A program made the position numbers and the translations under genes. Under the pieces are notes generated by a model. The model did no database searches. It had not been told where the DNA came from and saw only the letters and a program-made list of their open reading frames with translations. Shown here piece after piece: positions 32,873-40,941 of a DNA stretch of 46,639 nucleotides; position 1 is the first letter of the stretch; each line of letters begins with the position of its first letter. Source of the DNA: an uncultured Clostridia bacterium (lineage in GTDB: Bacteria > Bacillota > Clostridia > Oscillospirales > Ruminococcaceae); NCBI GenBank assembly GCA_947089135.1, contig CAMUJF010000021.1, forward strand, positions 1-46,639, written 5' to 3'.

Positions 32873-32904
32873 ACAAAAATCAGCGCCGAAACGCGTCCGG
32901 CGCT
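32873..32904 (-). terminator. Terminator of the rpiB-upp operon
   Basis: Stem AGCGCCG / CGGCGCT (32898-32904 with 32882-32888 on the minus strand), then GATTTTTGT, 13 nt after the upp stop. Confidence 0.85.
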
Positions 32905-32916
32905 ATTACTATATGC

Positions 32917-33546
32917 TTATTTAGTGCCGAAAATTCTGTCTCCCGCGTCGCCCATGCCGGGAACGATATAAAGATTCTCGTCCAGATTTTCATCGACTGC
33001 TCCGCAGTATATCTCCACATCGGGGTATACCTTGTGAACAGCTTCTATTCCCTCTGGGCAGGTGATTATGCACATTATTTTAATGCTTTTTGCCCCCGCA
33101 TTTTTGAGTATCTCGATAGTTTTAACGACAGTACCGCCAGTGGCAAGCATAATGTCAGTGACAATAACGTCTCTTTCTGCAATGTCAAAGGGCAGCTTGC
33201 AGTAATACTGCACTGCGTTTTTGGTTTCGGGGTCGCGGAAGATACCGATATGACCTATCTTTGCGGCCGGAACAAGCTGCACAGCGCCGTCCACCATGCC
33301 AAGACCTGCTCTGAGGATAGGAACAAAAGCAAGCTTTCTTCCGGAAATTACCTTAGTCTTGGCTATAGCGAGAGGAGTCTGAACCTCCACGGTTTTCAGC
33401 GGAAGGTCTCTCGTAGCCTCGTAGCACATGAGCATAGCGGTCTCGGATACCAGCTCCCTGAACTCCTTGGAGCCTGTGTTGATGTCTCTCAGCAGAGAAA
33501 TTTTGTGCTGTACAAGCGGGTGCTCAATAATGGTAACGTTATTCAT
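32917..33546 (-). CDS. upp: Uracil phosphoribosyltransferase
   Basis: Salvages uracil by joining it to PRPP to give UMP. The PRPP loop is VTDIMLATGGTVVKTIEIL (the usual DPMLATGGS appears as DIMLATGGT), and the N-terminal HPLVQHKISLLRD and C-terminal PGMGDAGDRIFGTK are family ends. The 209-residue length is standard. ATG 33546 follows GAAAGGAA by about 7 nt; the ORF's earlier ATG lies upstream of that site. It starts 13 nt after the rpiB stop. Confidence 0.96.
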   Translation of the reverse strand: MNNVTIIEHPLVQHKISLLRDINTGSKEFRELVSETAMLMCYEATRDLPLKTVEVQTPLAIAKTKVISGRKLAFVPILRAGLGMVDGAVQLVPAAKIGHIGIFRDPETKNAVQYYCKLPFDIAERDVIVTDIMLATGGTVVKTIEILKNAGAKSIKIMCIITCPEGIEAVHKVYPDVEIYCGAVDENLDENLYIVPGMGDAGDRIFGTK

Positions 33547-33559
33547 AGCAGTATTCCTT

Positions 33560-33997
33560 TCAGTTATTTTCAATATCGGATATCTGGTCTACTCTCCGCT
33601 GATGTCTGCCGCCCTCAAAGTCAGTGTTCAGAAACGTATCGACTATCTCCACAGCGGAGCCGCTGCCTGTAACGCGTCCGCCCATGCACAGGACGTTTGC
33701 GTTGTTATGCAGCCTGGTGTATTTTGCCATGTATGTATCGGTACAGAGTGCGGCTCTGATACCCTTTATTTTATTTGCCGCAATGGAAATACCAATGCCT
33801 GTGCCGCATATAAGTATTGCTTTGTCCGCGCTTCCGTTTAATATCCTGCCGCACACCTCGGAAGCCACAAGCGGGTAGTCGCAGCTTTGACCGTCCATAC
33901 AGCCGAACTCCAAAAAGGGGATATTTTTTTCTCTGAGCCAGGCGGTGACAGCCTGTTTAAGCTCATAGCCGCCGTGGTCGCTTCCTATAGCAATCAT
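33560..33997 (-). CDS. rpiB: Ribose-5-phosphate isomerase B
   Basis: Interconverts ribulose-5-phosphate and ribose-5-phosphate in the pentose phosphate pathway, supplying PRPP for the adjacent upp product. GSDHGGYELKQ opens the fold, the active-site Cys is in ICGTGIGISIAANK, and the RLHNNANVLCMGGR segment provides His and Arg contacts. The length of 145 residues is usual. GGAGGA precedes the ATG. Confidence 0.96.
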   Translation of the reverse strand: MIAIGSDHGGYELKQAVTAWLREKNIPFLEFGCMDGQSCDYPLVASEVCGRILNGSADKAILICGTGIGISIAANKIKGIRAALCTDTYMAKYTRLHNNANVLCMGGRVTGSGSAVEIVDTFLNTDFEGGRHQRRVDQISDIENN

Positions 33998-34030
33998 AAG
34001 TTCCTCCGAAATAATTATATGTTGATTATT

Positions 34031-34059
34031 ATTATATCATATTTTTATTTTTCAATCAA
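34031..34059 (-). promoter_or_regulatory. Promoter of rpiB-upp
   Basis: Minus-strand TTGATT (34059-34054), 17-nt spacer, TATAAT (34036-34031), 34 nt before the rpiB ATG. Confidence 0.75.
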
Positions 34060-34090
34060 GTGTTTTTCCGCAATTTTACCTGTCAGCAGG

Positions 34091-34558
34091 TCATGAATTA
34101 GGTACGGCTTCCGCATTCCTTATGCGCTGCATGATATCTCCTACGGTATCGTCGTTTGTGCCGTTCTTTGCGCCGTTTGAGATTAGATACTGAATGGAGT
34201 ACACGATTCCCCATGGAATACCCCACCAACCCGACAGAGCTGTGATGAGCTGACAGGTCAACTTTGCGTTTTTGGCTTCATCTCCGTCAAGACCGTCCAC
34301 AAGGTACAGTCCGGAGCTTCTGGAGCTTGTCATGATTATGTATGAGTAGCAGTACCGAAAGCGTGTGAGCTGAGAGTTATAGCTGATAGGCGCGCCGTCG
34401 TACATAAGAACAGCTCCTCCTGCGAGAGCGTCGTAGTTTTCTATAATAAACGCTATCAGGCGGCGATTGTTTTCCTCCTGACGCTTTCCGAAGCCTGCCG
34501 ACATGACAGGTCCCGAAATAAGAAGAGCGATTATTGCAAGAATAAGTACCGTACCCAT
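34091..34558 (-). CDS. Small membrane-anchored or secreted protein of unknown function
   Basis: I do not recognise this 155-residue protein. Residues 1-22 are a signal-anchor helix (VLILAIIALLISGPVMSAG), followed by an Arg/Asn-rich segment and mixed alpha/beta sequence with an aromatic stretch (LSGWWGIPWGIVYSIQYLI, about 107-125) that might be a re-entrant or second membrane segment. GGGGGAA precedes the ATG. It is the last gene downstream of tsaB (24 nt) and probably shares its transcript. Confidence 0.75.
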   Translation of the reverse strand: MGTVLILAIIALLISGPVMSAGFGKRQEENNRRLIAFIIENYDALAGGAVLMYDGAPISYNSQLTRFRYCYSYIIMTSSRSSGLYLVDGLDGDEAKNAKLTCQLITALSGWWGIPWGIVYSIQYLISNGAKNGTNDDTVGDIMQRIRNAEAVPNS

Positions 34559-34582
34559 AAATTTTCCCCCATAAAGTTAAAG

Positions 34583-35251
34583 TTATTTTTTCAGATCCTT
34601 TTCAGCCTTTGTTACTTCCATGTATGCCGCCTCCAGCCTGTCGGGGGAGTACGGCTCTTTTGCAAATCCTGCCGCGCATAAGCTTGAAGCAAGCTGAAGC
34701 TTCAGATGCGGAGGAGCGGTAATGAACCTTTCACCCGAAATTTTTTCGGCAGCGTCCCCGACCGTTATAATATCTCCGTCCATAGCTTCAAGACGGCTTA
34801 TAAGCTCGTTCAGCGGAAGTATCCTGTCGTCGGACAGACGTGTAACGTTTCTTCCGTCCGAGCGGAAAACCGCGCAGTACACCAAATCGAGCCGTGCGGC
34901 CATAACGGCGCAGATTATACCTCGGTGCAGGGAAACGTTATAGGCAAGCGATTCCAGCGTGGATATCCCTATACACGGCTTGTCAAGAGCAAAGCACATA
35001 GCCTTTACAGCCGCTATGCCTATTCTCAGACCGGTGTAGGAACCCGGTCCTGCCGCCGCAGCGATAACGTCAACATCGGAAAGCTCCAGTCCCGCGCTGT
35101 TAAGAACGTCTTTGCATATAGGCAGTATCACCTGCGAATGGGTCAGTTTTGTATAGACCGTGGTCTGGGCAAGCACCGCAGTTTCGGTGCATACCGACGC
35201 GGACGCCGTTTTACCCGACGTGTCGATCCCCAGCAGTATCAAAGCGTTCAT
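34583..35251 (-). CDS. tsaB: tRNA threonylcarbamoyladenosine biosynthesis protein TsaB
   Basis: A non-catalytic actin-like partner of TsaD and TsaE in t6A37 formation. Family segments: LGIDTSGKTASASV, HSQVILPICKDVL, AAGPGSYTGLRIGIAAVK and ARLDLVYCAVF. At 222 residues it matches the family. ATG 35251 lies only 3 nt after GGAGGGAG; the TTG three codons on (35242) has better spacing and may be the true start. It overlaps tsaE by about 40 nt. tsaD is not within the window. Confidence 0.94.
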   Translation of the reverse strand: MNALILLGIDTSGKTASASVCTETAVLAQTTVYTKLTHSQVILPICKDVLNSAGLELSDVDVIAAAAGPGSYTGLRIGIAAVKAMCFALDKPCIGISTLESLAYNVSLHRGIICAVMAARLDLVYCAVFRSDGRNVTRLSDDRILPLNELISRLEAMDGDIITVGDAAEKISGERFITAPPHLKLQLASSLCAAGFAKEPYSPDRLEAAYMEVTKAEKDLKK

Positions 35252-35666
35252 CTCCCTCCACGGTTATTTTGCGGACATTTTCTCCGTCAGCTTCAATGGT
35301 TACCGTTATAACGTTTTCAGGCAGACAGTCCGCGATGTTTTCCGACCACTCGCAGACTATGACCGAGCCGTCGGAAATATAGTCGTAAAACCCTGTAGTC
35401 TCAAGAGACTCAGCGTTCATTATTCTGTACATATCAAAATGGTAAAGGGTCAATCCTTTGCCGCGGTACTCGTTCACCAGCGCAAAGGTAGGGGAGGACA
35501 CCTCGTCCGGAAGACCCATTCCCATAGCGATCCCGCGCGTAAAAGTGGTTTTTCCCGCTCCCAGACCGCCTCTGTAGGCGATAATATCGCCGCTGCGGAG
35601 CAGTTTTCCTATCTTTTCCGCAAAAGCGATAGTTTCTTCGGGAGAACGGGTCGTTATACTAAACAT
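35211..35666 (-). CDS. tsaE: tRNA threonylcarbamoyladenosine biosynthesis ATPase TsaE
   Basis: A small P-loop ATPase that drives turnover of the TsaBDE complex. Walker A is YRGGLGAGKTTFTRG (about 31-45), SSPTFALVNEY and YHFDMYRI are the switch segments, and CEWSENI is the second ATPase motif. The length of 151 residues is usual. Its start lies within the 3' end of the upstream GNAT gene (8-nt overlap) and its end overlaps tsaB, giving tight coupling of the three genes. Confidence 0.95.
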   Translation of the reverse strand: MFSITTRSPEETIAFAEKIGKLLRSGDIIAYRGGLGAGKTTFTRGIAMGMGLPDEVSSPTFALVNEYRGKGLTLYHFDMYRIMNAESLETTGFYDYISDGSVIVCEWSENIADCLPENVITVTIEADGENVRKITVEGDERFDTAGDRHVG

Positions 35667-36495
35667 TGTTTTTATCCTCGTTAACTTCGGCGGCTTCGAC
35701 GGTAATTATCCTGAAGCTTTCACAAAAAAAGTTGATATCGTCGTCCTCAAGTGAGCACACGCGGTAATTCATTCCTTCAGTGACGTTTGAGCTGCTGCGG
35801 ACTTTCATGATGTCAAATCCTGTCAGAGGAGTCCTTATATCGGTGCAGCCTATCTCAAACCGCCTTACGTTTTCAAATATGACGTCTGCCGAAAATGGAA
35901 TCGGTTCCTCGCAGTAAAAGGTCATAAAGAGACTCGGAACCATTTCATGGCGGCTGTTCAGAGTTCCGTAATATTTGAAATCCCCGAACGCGTCAAAGTT
36001 GTACCAGTAAAAATCCGGCGCAATATCGGTTATCTGGTCGATACCGTATACGTCGCGGAAATTCCTGCGCAGACGGCAGTTGTCTTCGGGAAGTATCATT
36101 TTTTTCCACATACCGCGGTTATGTGGCTCAAAGCCCTGCTTTAAGTACCAATTGATGAGGCTGTCTTCGCAAAAGAGCTGAACGTCCAGCTTGTTGTCTC
36201 CCGACTGGCAGTAGTACACAAGACGGGAGACTATTTGCTCGCCAATACCGCGTCTGCGATAGTCGGGACGAACGCATATGCCGCTCATTACAGCCGCCGT
36301 TAAACCGTCTGACGCAACTCTTCCCAGACCAACGAGCGTGTAGCCGTCGTATGCGTACACTGAATAAAAGCTGTTATGGTTGGCTTTTTTGATATCCTCG
36401 TCGGTATAGCCTGTTAGTCCGTACCAGTTTAACGCTTTATACAGATCAATAACGTCGCTTTCATAGCGCGTTTCGGAAAAGTAATCTATTTCCAC
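35659..36495 (-). CDS. GNAT acetyltransferase with C-terminal domain of unknown function
   Basis: A 278-residue protein with an N-terminal GNAT domain (1-135): VRPDYRRRGIGEQIVSRL is the acetyl-CoA loop and NWYLKQGFEPH the terminal signature. Residues about 140-278 are an unrecognised acidic, aromatic-rich domain. Its stop overlaps tsaE. In many bacteria the tsa genes adjoin rimI, a ribosomal-protein acetyltransferase; this protein is longer and differs from RimI, so I do not give that name. Confidence 0.85.
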   Translation of the reverse strand: MEIDYFSETRYESDVIDLYKALNWYGLTGYTDEDIKKANHNSFYSVYAYDGYTLVGLGRVASDGLTAAVMSGICVRPDYRRRGIGEQIVSRLVYYCQSGDNKLDVQLFCEDSLINWYLKQGFEPHNRGMWKKMILPEDNCRLRRNFRDVYGIDQITDIAPDFYWYNFDAFGDFKYYGTLNSRHEMVPSLFMTFYCEEPIPFSADVIFENVRRFEIGCTDIRTPLTGFDIMKVRSSSNVTEGMNYRVCSLEDDDINFFCESFRIITVEAAEVNEDKNNV

Positions 36496-36534
36496 TGAAA
36501 TCTCTCCCGTATCATATCCTGAATATCCTCATTT

Positions 36535-37425
36535 TTAGTCAATGATCCTCGTTCCGATATTGTCAATATGCAGCTCGCGGACATCCCATGAGGAAAGCCC
36601 CATTTTATCAAGAGCAAATCTTAGCTTTCCCACAAAAAATTCGTTGTCCGCGTCAACTATGGACATCAGCGAGGGACCTGCTCCGCTGAGATATGAAGCG
36701 TATGAGCCAAGGCTGTAAGCAACGTCAAAAACCTCTTTGCCGTGGGGTATAAGCTCCATGCGGTATGGCTGATGAAGTCTGTCGTTAACAGCCGTACGCA
36801 GGTTTTCGTACTTTCCGGTAAGCAGGGAAGCCGAGAAAAGTGCGGCTCTTGAAAGGTTGAAAACCGCGTCTTTGTGAGAAATCTCTTTCGGCAGACACTC
36901 TCTGGCTTTCTCGGTTTTCAACTCAAAATCGGGAACGGTCACTACAAATTTAAGCGTAGTGTAGACTTCCTGCTTGACCCACTGAACACGCTTTCCGTCG
37001 AAAACGGCGGTGACTATCCCGCCTAAAAGCGCGGGAGCGGTGTTGTCGGGGTGTCCCTCTATCTGAGCGGAAAGATCCACAAGATCGTCGACGCCCATCG
37101 GTTCTCCCATAAGCTTGTTTGCGCCGATAAGTCCCGCGATAATGCACGCGGAGGAGCTTCCAAGTCCGCGCGCCATGGGGATATTGTTTGTCTGACGGAT
37201 ATGCAGTCCGGTCAGCTTTCGTCCGCATATATCGTAAAGGGTATGAGCCGCGTCGTAGACAAGGTTTGAAGCGTCCGTGGGGATCTCCGTACCGTCAAGA
37301 CTTTCAATTTTTATTCCGTCCGATTCCTCCATGTCAACATAGTTGTAGTAATTCAAAGCAAGCCCCAGCGCGTCAAAGCCTGCGCCGAGGTTTGCGCTTG
37401 TTGCGGGTATCTGGATTTTTATCAT
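36535..37425 (-). CDS. thrB: Homoserine kinase
   Basis: A GHMP-family kinase that phosphorylates homoserine on the way to threonine. The ATP loop is PMARGLGSSSACIIAGL (about 88-104), the N-terminus is IQIPATSANLGAGFDALG, and the C-terminal YLSGAGPSLMSI is the third GHMP motif. At 296 residues the length is usual. GAAAGGAA precedes the ATG. It lies 35 nt after hom, so the two form an aspartate-pathway operon. Confidence 0.97.
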   Translation of the reverse strand: MIKIQIPATSANLGAGFDALGLALNYYNYVDMEESDGIKIESLDGTEIPTDASNLVYDAAHTLYDICGRKLTGLHIRQTNNIPMARGLGSSSACIIAGLIGANKLMGEPMGVDDLVDLSAQIEGHPDNTAPALLGGIVTAVFDGKRVQWVKQEVYTTLKFVVTVPDFELKTEKARECLPKEISHKDAVFNLSRAALFSASLLTGKYENLRTAVNDRLHQPYRMELIPHGKEVFDVAYSLGSYASYLSGAGPSLMSIVDADNEFFVGKLRFALDKMGLSSWDVRELHIDNIGTRIID

Positions 37426-37460
37426 TTTATCGGAGTTCCTTTCGGTACCTTTTTGTGCGG

Positions 37461-38690
37461 CTATTCCAGTTCGAGTACGCGGACAGTTCCCAATACATCG
37501 CCGCCTAAGGCTTCAAGCTTAACGTCAAAGTCCTGCTCTTTCATGGCAGGAGAGATAAACGCCAGTTCGTCCGCGGGCTGCTCTTCTCTCGAAAGGTACT
37601 CCGCTGTACCAAAGGTTTCCGAAATCTTTTCGGCGGAAACGCCTTTTACTCTCACATAGAATGAAACAACGTCGTCCTTGTAGTCGGCAATAAAGGTGCC
37701 GTCGGAGCTGTCCTCCCAGGTCTGGGAAATGGAAGTCCCCGTCATTTTTGCCGCGTCAACAATGTCCGCAACTATCGCGCTTGCAGTAGGGAGCTTTCCT
37801 GCGCCTCTGCCGTAGAACATCACCTCGTCAACAGCATCGCCGTATACCATGATCCCGTTGAAAACGTCGGAAATGTGGGAAAGCTGGTTGTTATCGCATA
37901 CGAAAGCGGGGCGCACCATAGGAAGTATTTTTCCGTCCTCCGTGCGCTTTACCGAGCCGATAAGCTTTACCGAGCCGCCCCAGCTTTCGGCGTACATAAC
38001 GTCCTCAAGGGTAAGCGTTGTAATTCCCTCGCAGTGTACCCATTTGGGGTATACGTGTTTTCCGAATGCAAGAGAAGCCAGTATGCATATCTTTCGGCAG
38101 GCGTCGTGACCCTCAATGTCAGCGGTGGGATCCTGCTCCGCGTAGCCAAGCTTTTGGGCAAGCGCGAGAGCGTCCTCAAAAGCCATATTTTCGTTTATCA
38201 TTTTGGTTATGATAAAGTTTGTGGTACCGTTTAAAATTCCCGCAATGGCGGTGATGTCGTTAGCCGCAAGGCACTGGTGAAGCGGTCTGATTATGGGGAT
38301 AGCTCCGCCCGTAGAAGCCTCAAACAGGAAATTGCAGCCGTGCTCGGAAGCGATCTTCAGCAGCTCCGCGCCTTTTTCGGCAACAAGCTCCTTGTTGGAC
38401 GTTACCACGCTTTTGCCCTTTTCAAGACAGGCCTTCACATAGCCGTAGGAAAATTTCAGTCCGCCGATAACCTCCGCGACGATAGTTACCTCGGTGTCGT
38501 TTACAATTTGGTCAAAGTCCTTGGTAAATTTATCCGCATAGGGACTGTCGGGAAAATCCCTGATATCCAGTATATACTTGATATCAAGCTCTTTACCCGC
38601 GCTTCTGATTATTTTATCCTTATTTTTGTAGAACAGCTCCACTGTTCCCGAGCCTACCACTCCGTATCCTAAAACAGCAATTTTTGTCAT
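37461..38690 (-). CDS. hom: Homoserine dehydrogenase
   Basis: Reduces aspartate semialdehyde to homoserine with NAD(P)H. The Rossmann loop is VLGYGVVGSGTVEL (residues 5-18), the catalytic region holds NGTTNFIITKM and GYAEQDPTADIEGHDACRK, and residues about 340-409 resemble the C-terminal ACT regulatory domain, suggesting feedback control by threonine. AAAGGAG precedes the ATG. Confidence 0.97.
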   Translation of the reverse strand: MTKIAVLGYGVVGSGTVELFYKNKDKIIRSAGKELDIKYILDIRDFPDSPYADKFTKDFDQIVNDTEVTIVAEVIGGLKFSYGYVKACLEKGKSVVTSNKELVAEKGAELLKIASEHGCNFLFEASTGGAIPIIRPLHQCLAANDITAIAGILNGTTNFIITKMINENMAFEDALALAQKLGYAEQDPTADIEGHDACRKICILASLAFGKHVYPKWVHCEGITTLTLEDVMYAESWGGSVKLIGSVKRTEDGKILPMVRPAFVCDNNQLSHISDVFNGIMVYGDAVDEVMFYGRGAGKLPTASAIVADIVDAAKMTGTSISQTWEDSSDGTFIADYKDDVVSFYVRVKGVSAEKISETFGTAEYLSREEQPADELAFISPAMKEQDFDVKLEALGGDVLGTVRVLELE

Positions 38691-38759
38691 TTCGATAACT
38701 CCTTTATTCTTGGGACTTTCAGCAAGCCCGTTGGTTTACAAACATTATTGGGGGCAGAA

Positions 38760-39200
38760 TTATTCCCCCGAAATAAATTTAACGTCGATAACTCCGCTGA
38801 CAGCGGCAAGAGCGTTTTTAAGACCGTAAGCGTCGGCGGCATCTCCGAAAAGCCGCACCGTTATATTTACAGCCGCCGCGCCGTCTATGGGCATATTCTG
38901 GTTAACTGTGATTATATTCGCTCCCTGCCTGTGAAATTCCGCAAGGATCGATGAAAGCACGCCCGGTTCGTCCTTTAAGAGGGCGTAGTATGAAATAATT
39001 TTCTGAGTCAGCTTTTCCTCATAGGCAAAAACGCATTCCCTGTATTTGTAAAACGCGCTTCGGGAAATGCCTATCCTTTTGCACGCCGAGGCGGAGCTTT
39101 TTTCCTCTCCGCAGGCGAGGAGACGTTTTACTTCCAGTACCTTTGGAAAAATTTCAGGCAGAACGTCTGCGCTGATAACAATTAAAGACGGATCGCTCAT
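38760..39200 (-). CDS. ACT domain protein, PheB/UPF0735 family
   Basis: A 146-residue regulatory protein. Its N-terminus (VLEVKRLLACGEEKSSASA and IGISRSAFYKYRECVF) is the hallmark of the UPF0735 group, followed by a C-terminal ACT domain (LKDEPGVLSSILAEFHRQGANIITVNQN) that binds amino acids. Placed first in an operon with hom and thrB and 69 nt upstream of hom, it probably senses an amino acid for this branch (inference). GGAAAGG precedes the ATG. Confidence 0.9.
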   Translation of the reverse strand: MSDPSLIVISADVLPEIFPKVLEVKRLLACGEEKSSASACKRIGISRSAFYKYRECVFAYEEKLTQKIISYYALLKDEPGVLSSILAEFHRQGANIITVNQNMPIDGAAAVNITVRLFGDAADAYGLKNALAAVSGVIDVKFISGE

Positions 39201-39261
39201 ATTAAATTAACCTTTCCAAAACGTCCTTGTGCTGAAAACAAGTGTACTTACTATAAAAACA

Positions 39262-39291
39262 ATCATAACATATTTTGCTCTGATTTGTCAA
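39262..39291 (-). promoter_or_regulatory. Promoter of the ACT-hom-thrB operon
   Basis: Minus-strand TTGACA (39291-39286), 18-nt spacer and TATGAT (39267-39262), about 60 nt before the ACT gene start. AAGT-GT-ACTT symmetry lies just downstream. Confidence 0.78.
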
Positions 39292-39384
39292 GAGACATAC
39301 TGTAAAAAAGTATAAACATTTACTTTCCGTCAACAATATTCTCAATGCGGAACAGCCGCAGTATAACTGAAAGGAGAACAAAAG

Positions 39385-39663
39385 ATGTCCAAAAAAGGAA
39401 TGAGCCGTCCGGAGGCAACGCACACGCAGCCGCGGAACACCGCAGCCGCTGTGCCTGAGATACAGGGGAAAGCGAAGCACGGGAAAGTTCGAGCAAATCC
39501 TATAATAGCGGGAACAGAGGCTCCATCGCTCAAAGTGTACCACACAAAACCGTTTGCCGAAGAAAAGCCGATATCAAGGGCATATCCTGTTATAGACAAC
39601 GATCTTGCGCGGGATAACCTTGAAAACGACCTTACCGCTGCCGATATTCAGGATCTCCAGTAA
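39385..39663 (+). CDS. Small basic protein of unknown function
   Basis: I do not recognise this 92-residue protein. It is hydrophilic, Pro/Ala/Lys-rich and probably disordered in the first half (ATHTQPRNTAAAVPEIQGK), with an acidic C-terminus (LARDNLENDLTAADIQD). It has no signal peptide or membrane segment. Reality is supported by an excellent AAAGGAG 8 nt before the ATG, a small hairpin just upstream (39346-39360) and a strong terminator directly after the stop. It is a stand-alone unit, divergent from the ACT-hom-thrB operon. Confidence 0.8.
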   Translation: MSKKGMSRPEATHTQPRNTAAAVPEIQGKAKHGKVRANPIIAGTEAPSLKVYHTKPFAEEKPISRAYPVIDNDLARDNLENDLTAADIQDLQ

Positions 39664-39671
39664 AACGAACG

Positions 39672-39702
39672 ACGCAGTACCGCCGATACGGTACTGCGTT
39701 TC
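39672..39702. terminator. Bidirectional terminator after the small protein and dapL
   Basis: Perfect 11-bp stem ACGCAGTACCG / CGGTACTGCGT (39672-39682 with 39689-39699), loop of 6, followed by TTCTGTT on plus and by a moderately T-rich run on minus. Confidence 0.85.
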
Positions 39703-39711
39703 TGTTGCCTC

Positions 39712-40917
39712 TTACTTTTTCAAAAGAGCTTTGAGCCGCTTCATGGCTTCCGCCGTATTCTCGTGCGAACCGAACGCCGTCAGCCTGAACCAGCCCTTCC
39801 CGTTTGGTCCGAAGCCCTCGCCCGGAGTTCCCACCACCTGAATCTCGTTAAGCAGATAGTCAAAGAATTCCCAGCTTCCCATACCGTTCGGACATTTCAG
39901 CCAGATATACGGGGAATTTTTTCCGCCCGTGTAGCTTATTCCAAGCTCGTCGCAGGTCCCGGACATGAGACGCGCGTTTTCCATGTAGTAATCAATACTT
40001 TCGCGGGTCTGGCGGAGTCCCTCCTCAGTGAAAACAGCCGCCGCCGCGCACTGTACGGGATAAGACACGCCGTTGAATTTGCTGCCTTGACGTCTCCGCC
40101 AGATTTGGGACACGCTTATTGAAGTACCGTCCTTTGTATGGGCTTTCAGCTCATTGGGTATGACTGTGTATCCGCAGCGCATACCTGTAAAGCCCGCTGT
40201 TTTTGAAAGAGAGCATATCTCAATTGCGCATTCTCTTGCTCCGTCAACGGCGAAAATGCTTCTTGGCAGTGATTTATCGCGTATAAACGCTTCATACGCC
40301 GAATCGAAAATAATTACAGCATTTTGCCTTTTGGCGTAGTCCACCCAAATTTTCAGCTGTTCCTTTGTGTAGACAGAACCCGTGGGGTTGTTAGGTGAAC
40401 AAAGATAAATGATATCGCAATTTACGTTCAGGTCGGGCATTGCCGCAAAGCCGTTTTCCTCGTTAGAGGCGGCGTACAGGATGTTTTTCCCGCTCATGAT
40501 ATTGGAGTCCACATAAACGGGGTAGGCAGGGTCGGTAATGAGAACGGTATTGCTCTCTCCGAAAATATCCACAATATTGCCGCAATCGCTTTTCGCGCCG
40601 TCGCTTATAAGTATCTCGTCGGGGTCAATGTCAACATCAAAGCTTTTGTAGTACCCTGCAACCGCCTCGCGCAGAAACTGATAACCTCTGCCGCTGTCCT
40701 CGTAGCCGCGGAAGGTTTCCTTGTGCGCCATTTCCTCCGCGCCTTTTTTCATTGCTTCAACGGCTGCGGGAGCAATGGGAAGTGTAACGTCACCTATGCC
40801 CATGCGGATCAGCTTTTTTTCGGGGTTAGCTGTCCGGTAGGCTTCAAGCTTTTTTGCGATGTCGATGAAAAGATAATTTTCTTTCAGCTTTAAAAAATTT
40901 TCGTTTATATAAGCCAT
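39712..40917 (-). CDS. dapL: LL-diaminopimelate aminotransferase
   Basis: Converts tetrahydrodipicolinate directly to LL-diaminopimelate with glutamate as donor, bypassing the acylated intermediates of the DapD/C/E route. RMGIGDVTLPIAPAAVEAM and SDGAKSDCGNI are strongly characteristic of DapL; the PLP lysine is in CSLSKTAGFTGMRCG, and NNPTGSVY is the aminotransferase class I/II motif. At 401 residues it is complete. It starts 24 nt after dapF, so the two give the last two steps to meso-DAP. Confidence 0.97.
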   Translation of the reverse strand: MAYINENFLKLKENYLFIDIAKKLEAYRTANPEKKLIRMGIGDVTLPIAPAAVEAMKKGAEEMAHKETFRGYEDSGRGYQFLREAVAGYYKSFDVDIDPDEILISDGAKSDCGNIVDIFGESNTVLITDPAYPVYVDSNIMSGKNILYAASNEENGFAAMPDLNVNCDIIYLCSPNNPTGSVYTKEQLKIWVDYAKRQNAVIIFDSAYEAFIRDKSLPRSIFAVDGARECAIEICSLSKTAGFTGMRCGYTVIPNELKAHTKDGTSISVSQIWRRRQGSKFNGVSYPVQCAAAAVFTEEGLRQTRESIDYYMENARLMSGTCDELGISYTGGKNSPYIWLKCPNGMGSWEFFDYLLNEIQVVGTPGEGFGPNGKGWFRLTAFGSHENTAEAMKRLKALLKK

Positions 40918-40941
40918 TTGCAGCTATCCTTTCTCTGCCGT

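Noticed and set aside
32737..32916. glmS ribozyme in the leader of glmS
   Set aside because: The region lacks the conserved ribozyme core and G+C-rich paired helices; it is A/T-rich with a repeat core and the upp terminator.
32833..33672. A 279-residue plus-strand ORF opposite upp
   Set aside because: It covers the antisense of upp, its terminator and part of rpiB; upp motifs are unambiguous.
39282..39327. Plus-strand promoter for the small protein at 39385
   Set aside because: TTGTCA and TATAAA are present but the spacer is about 20 nt, outside the usual range.
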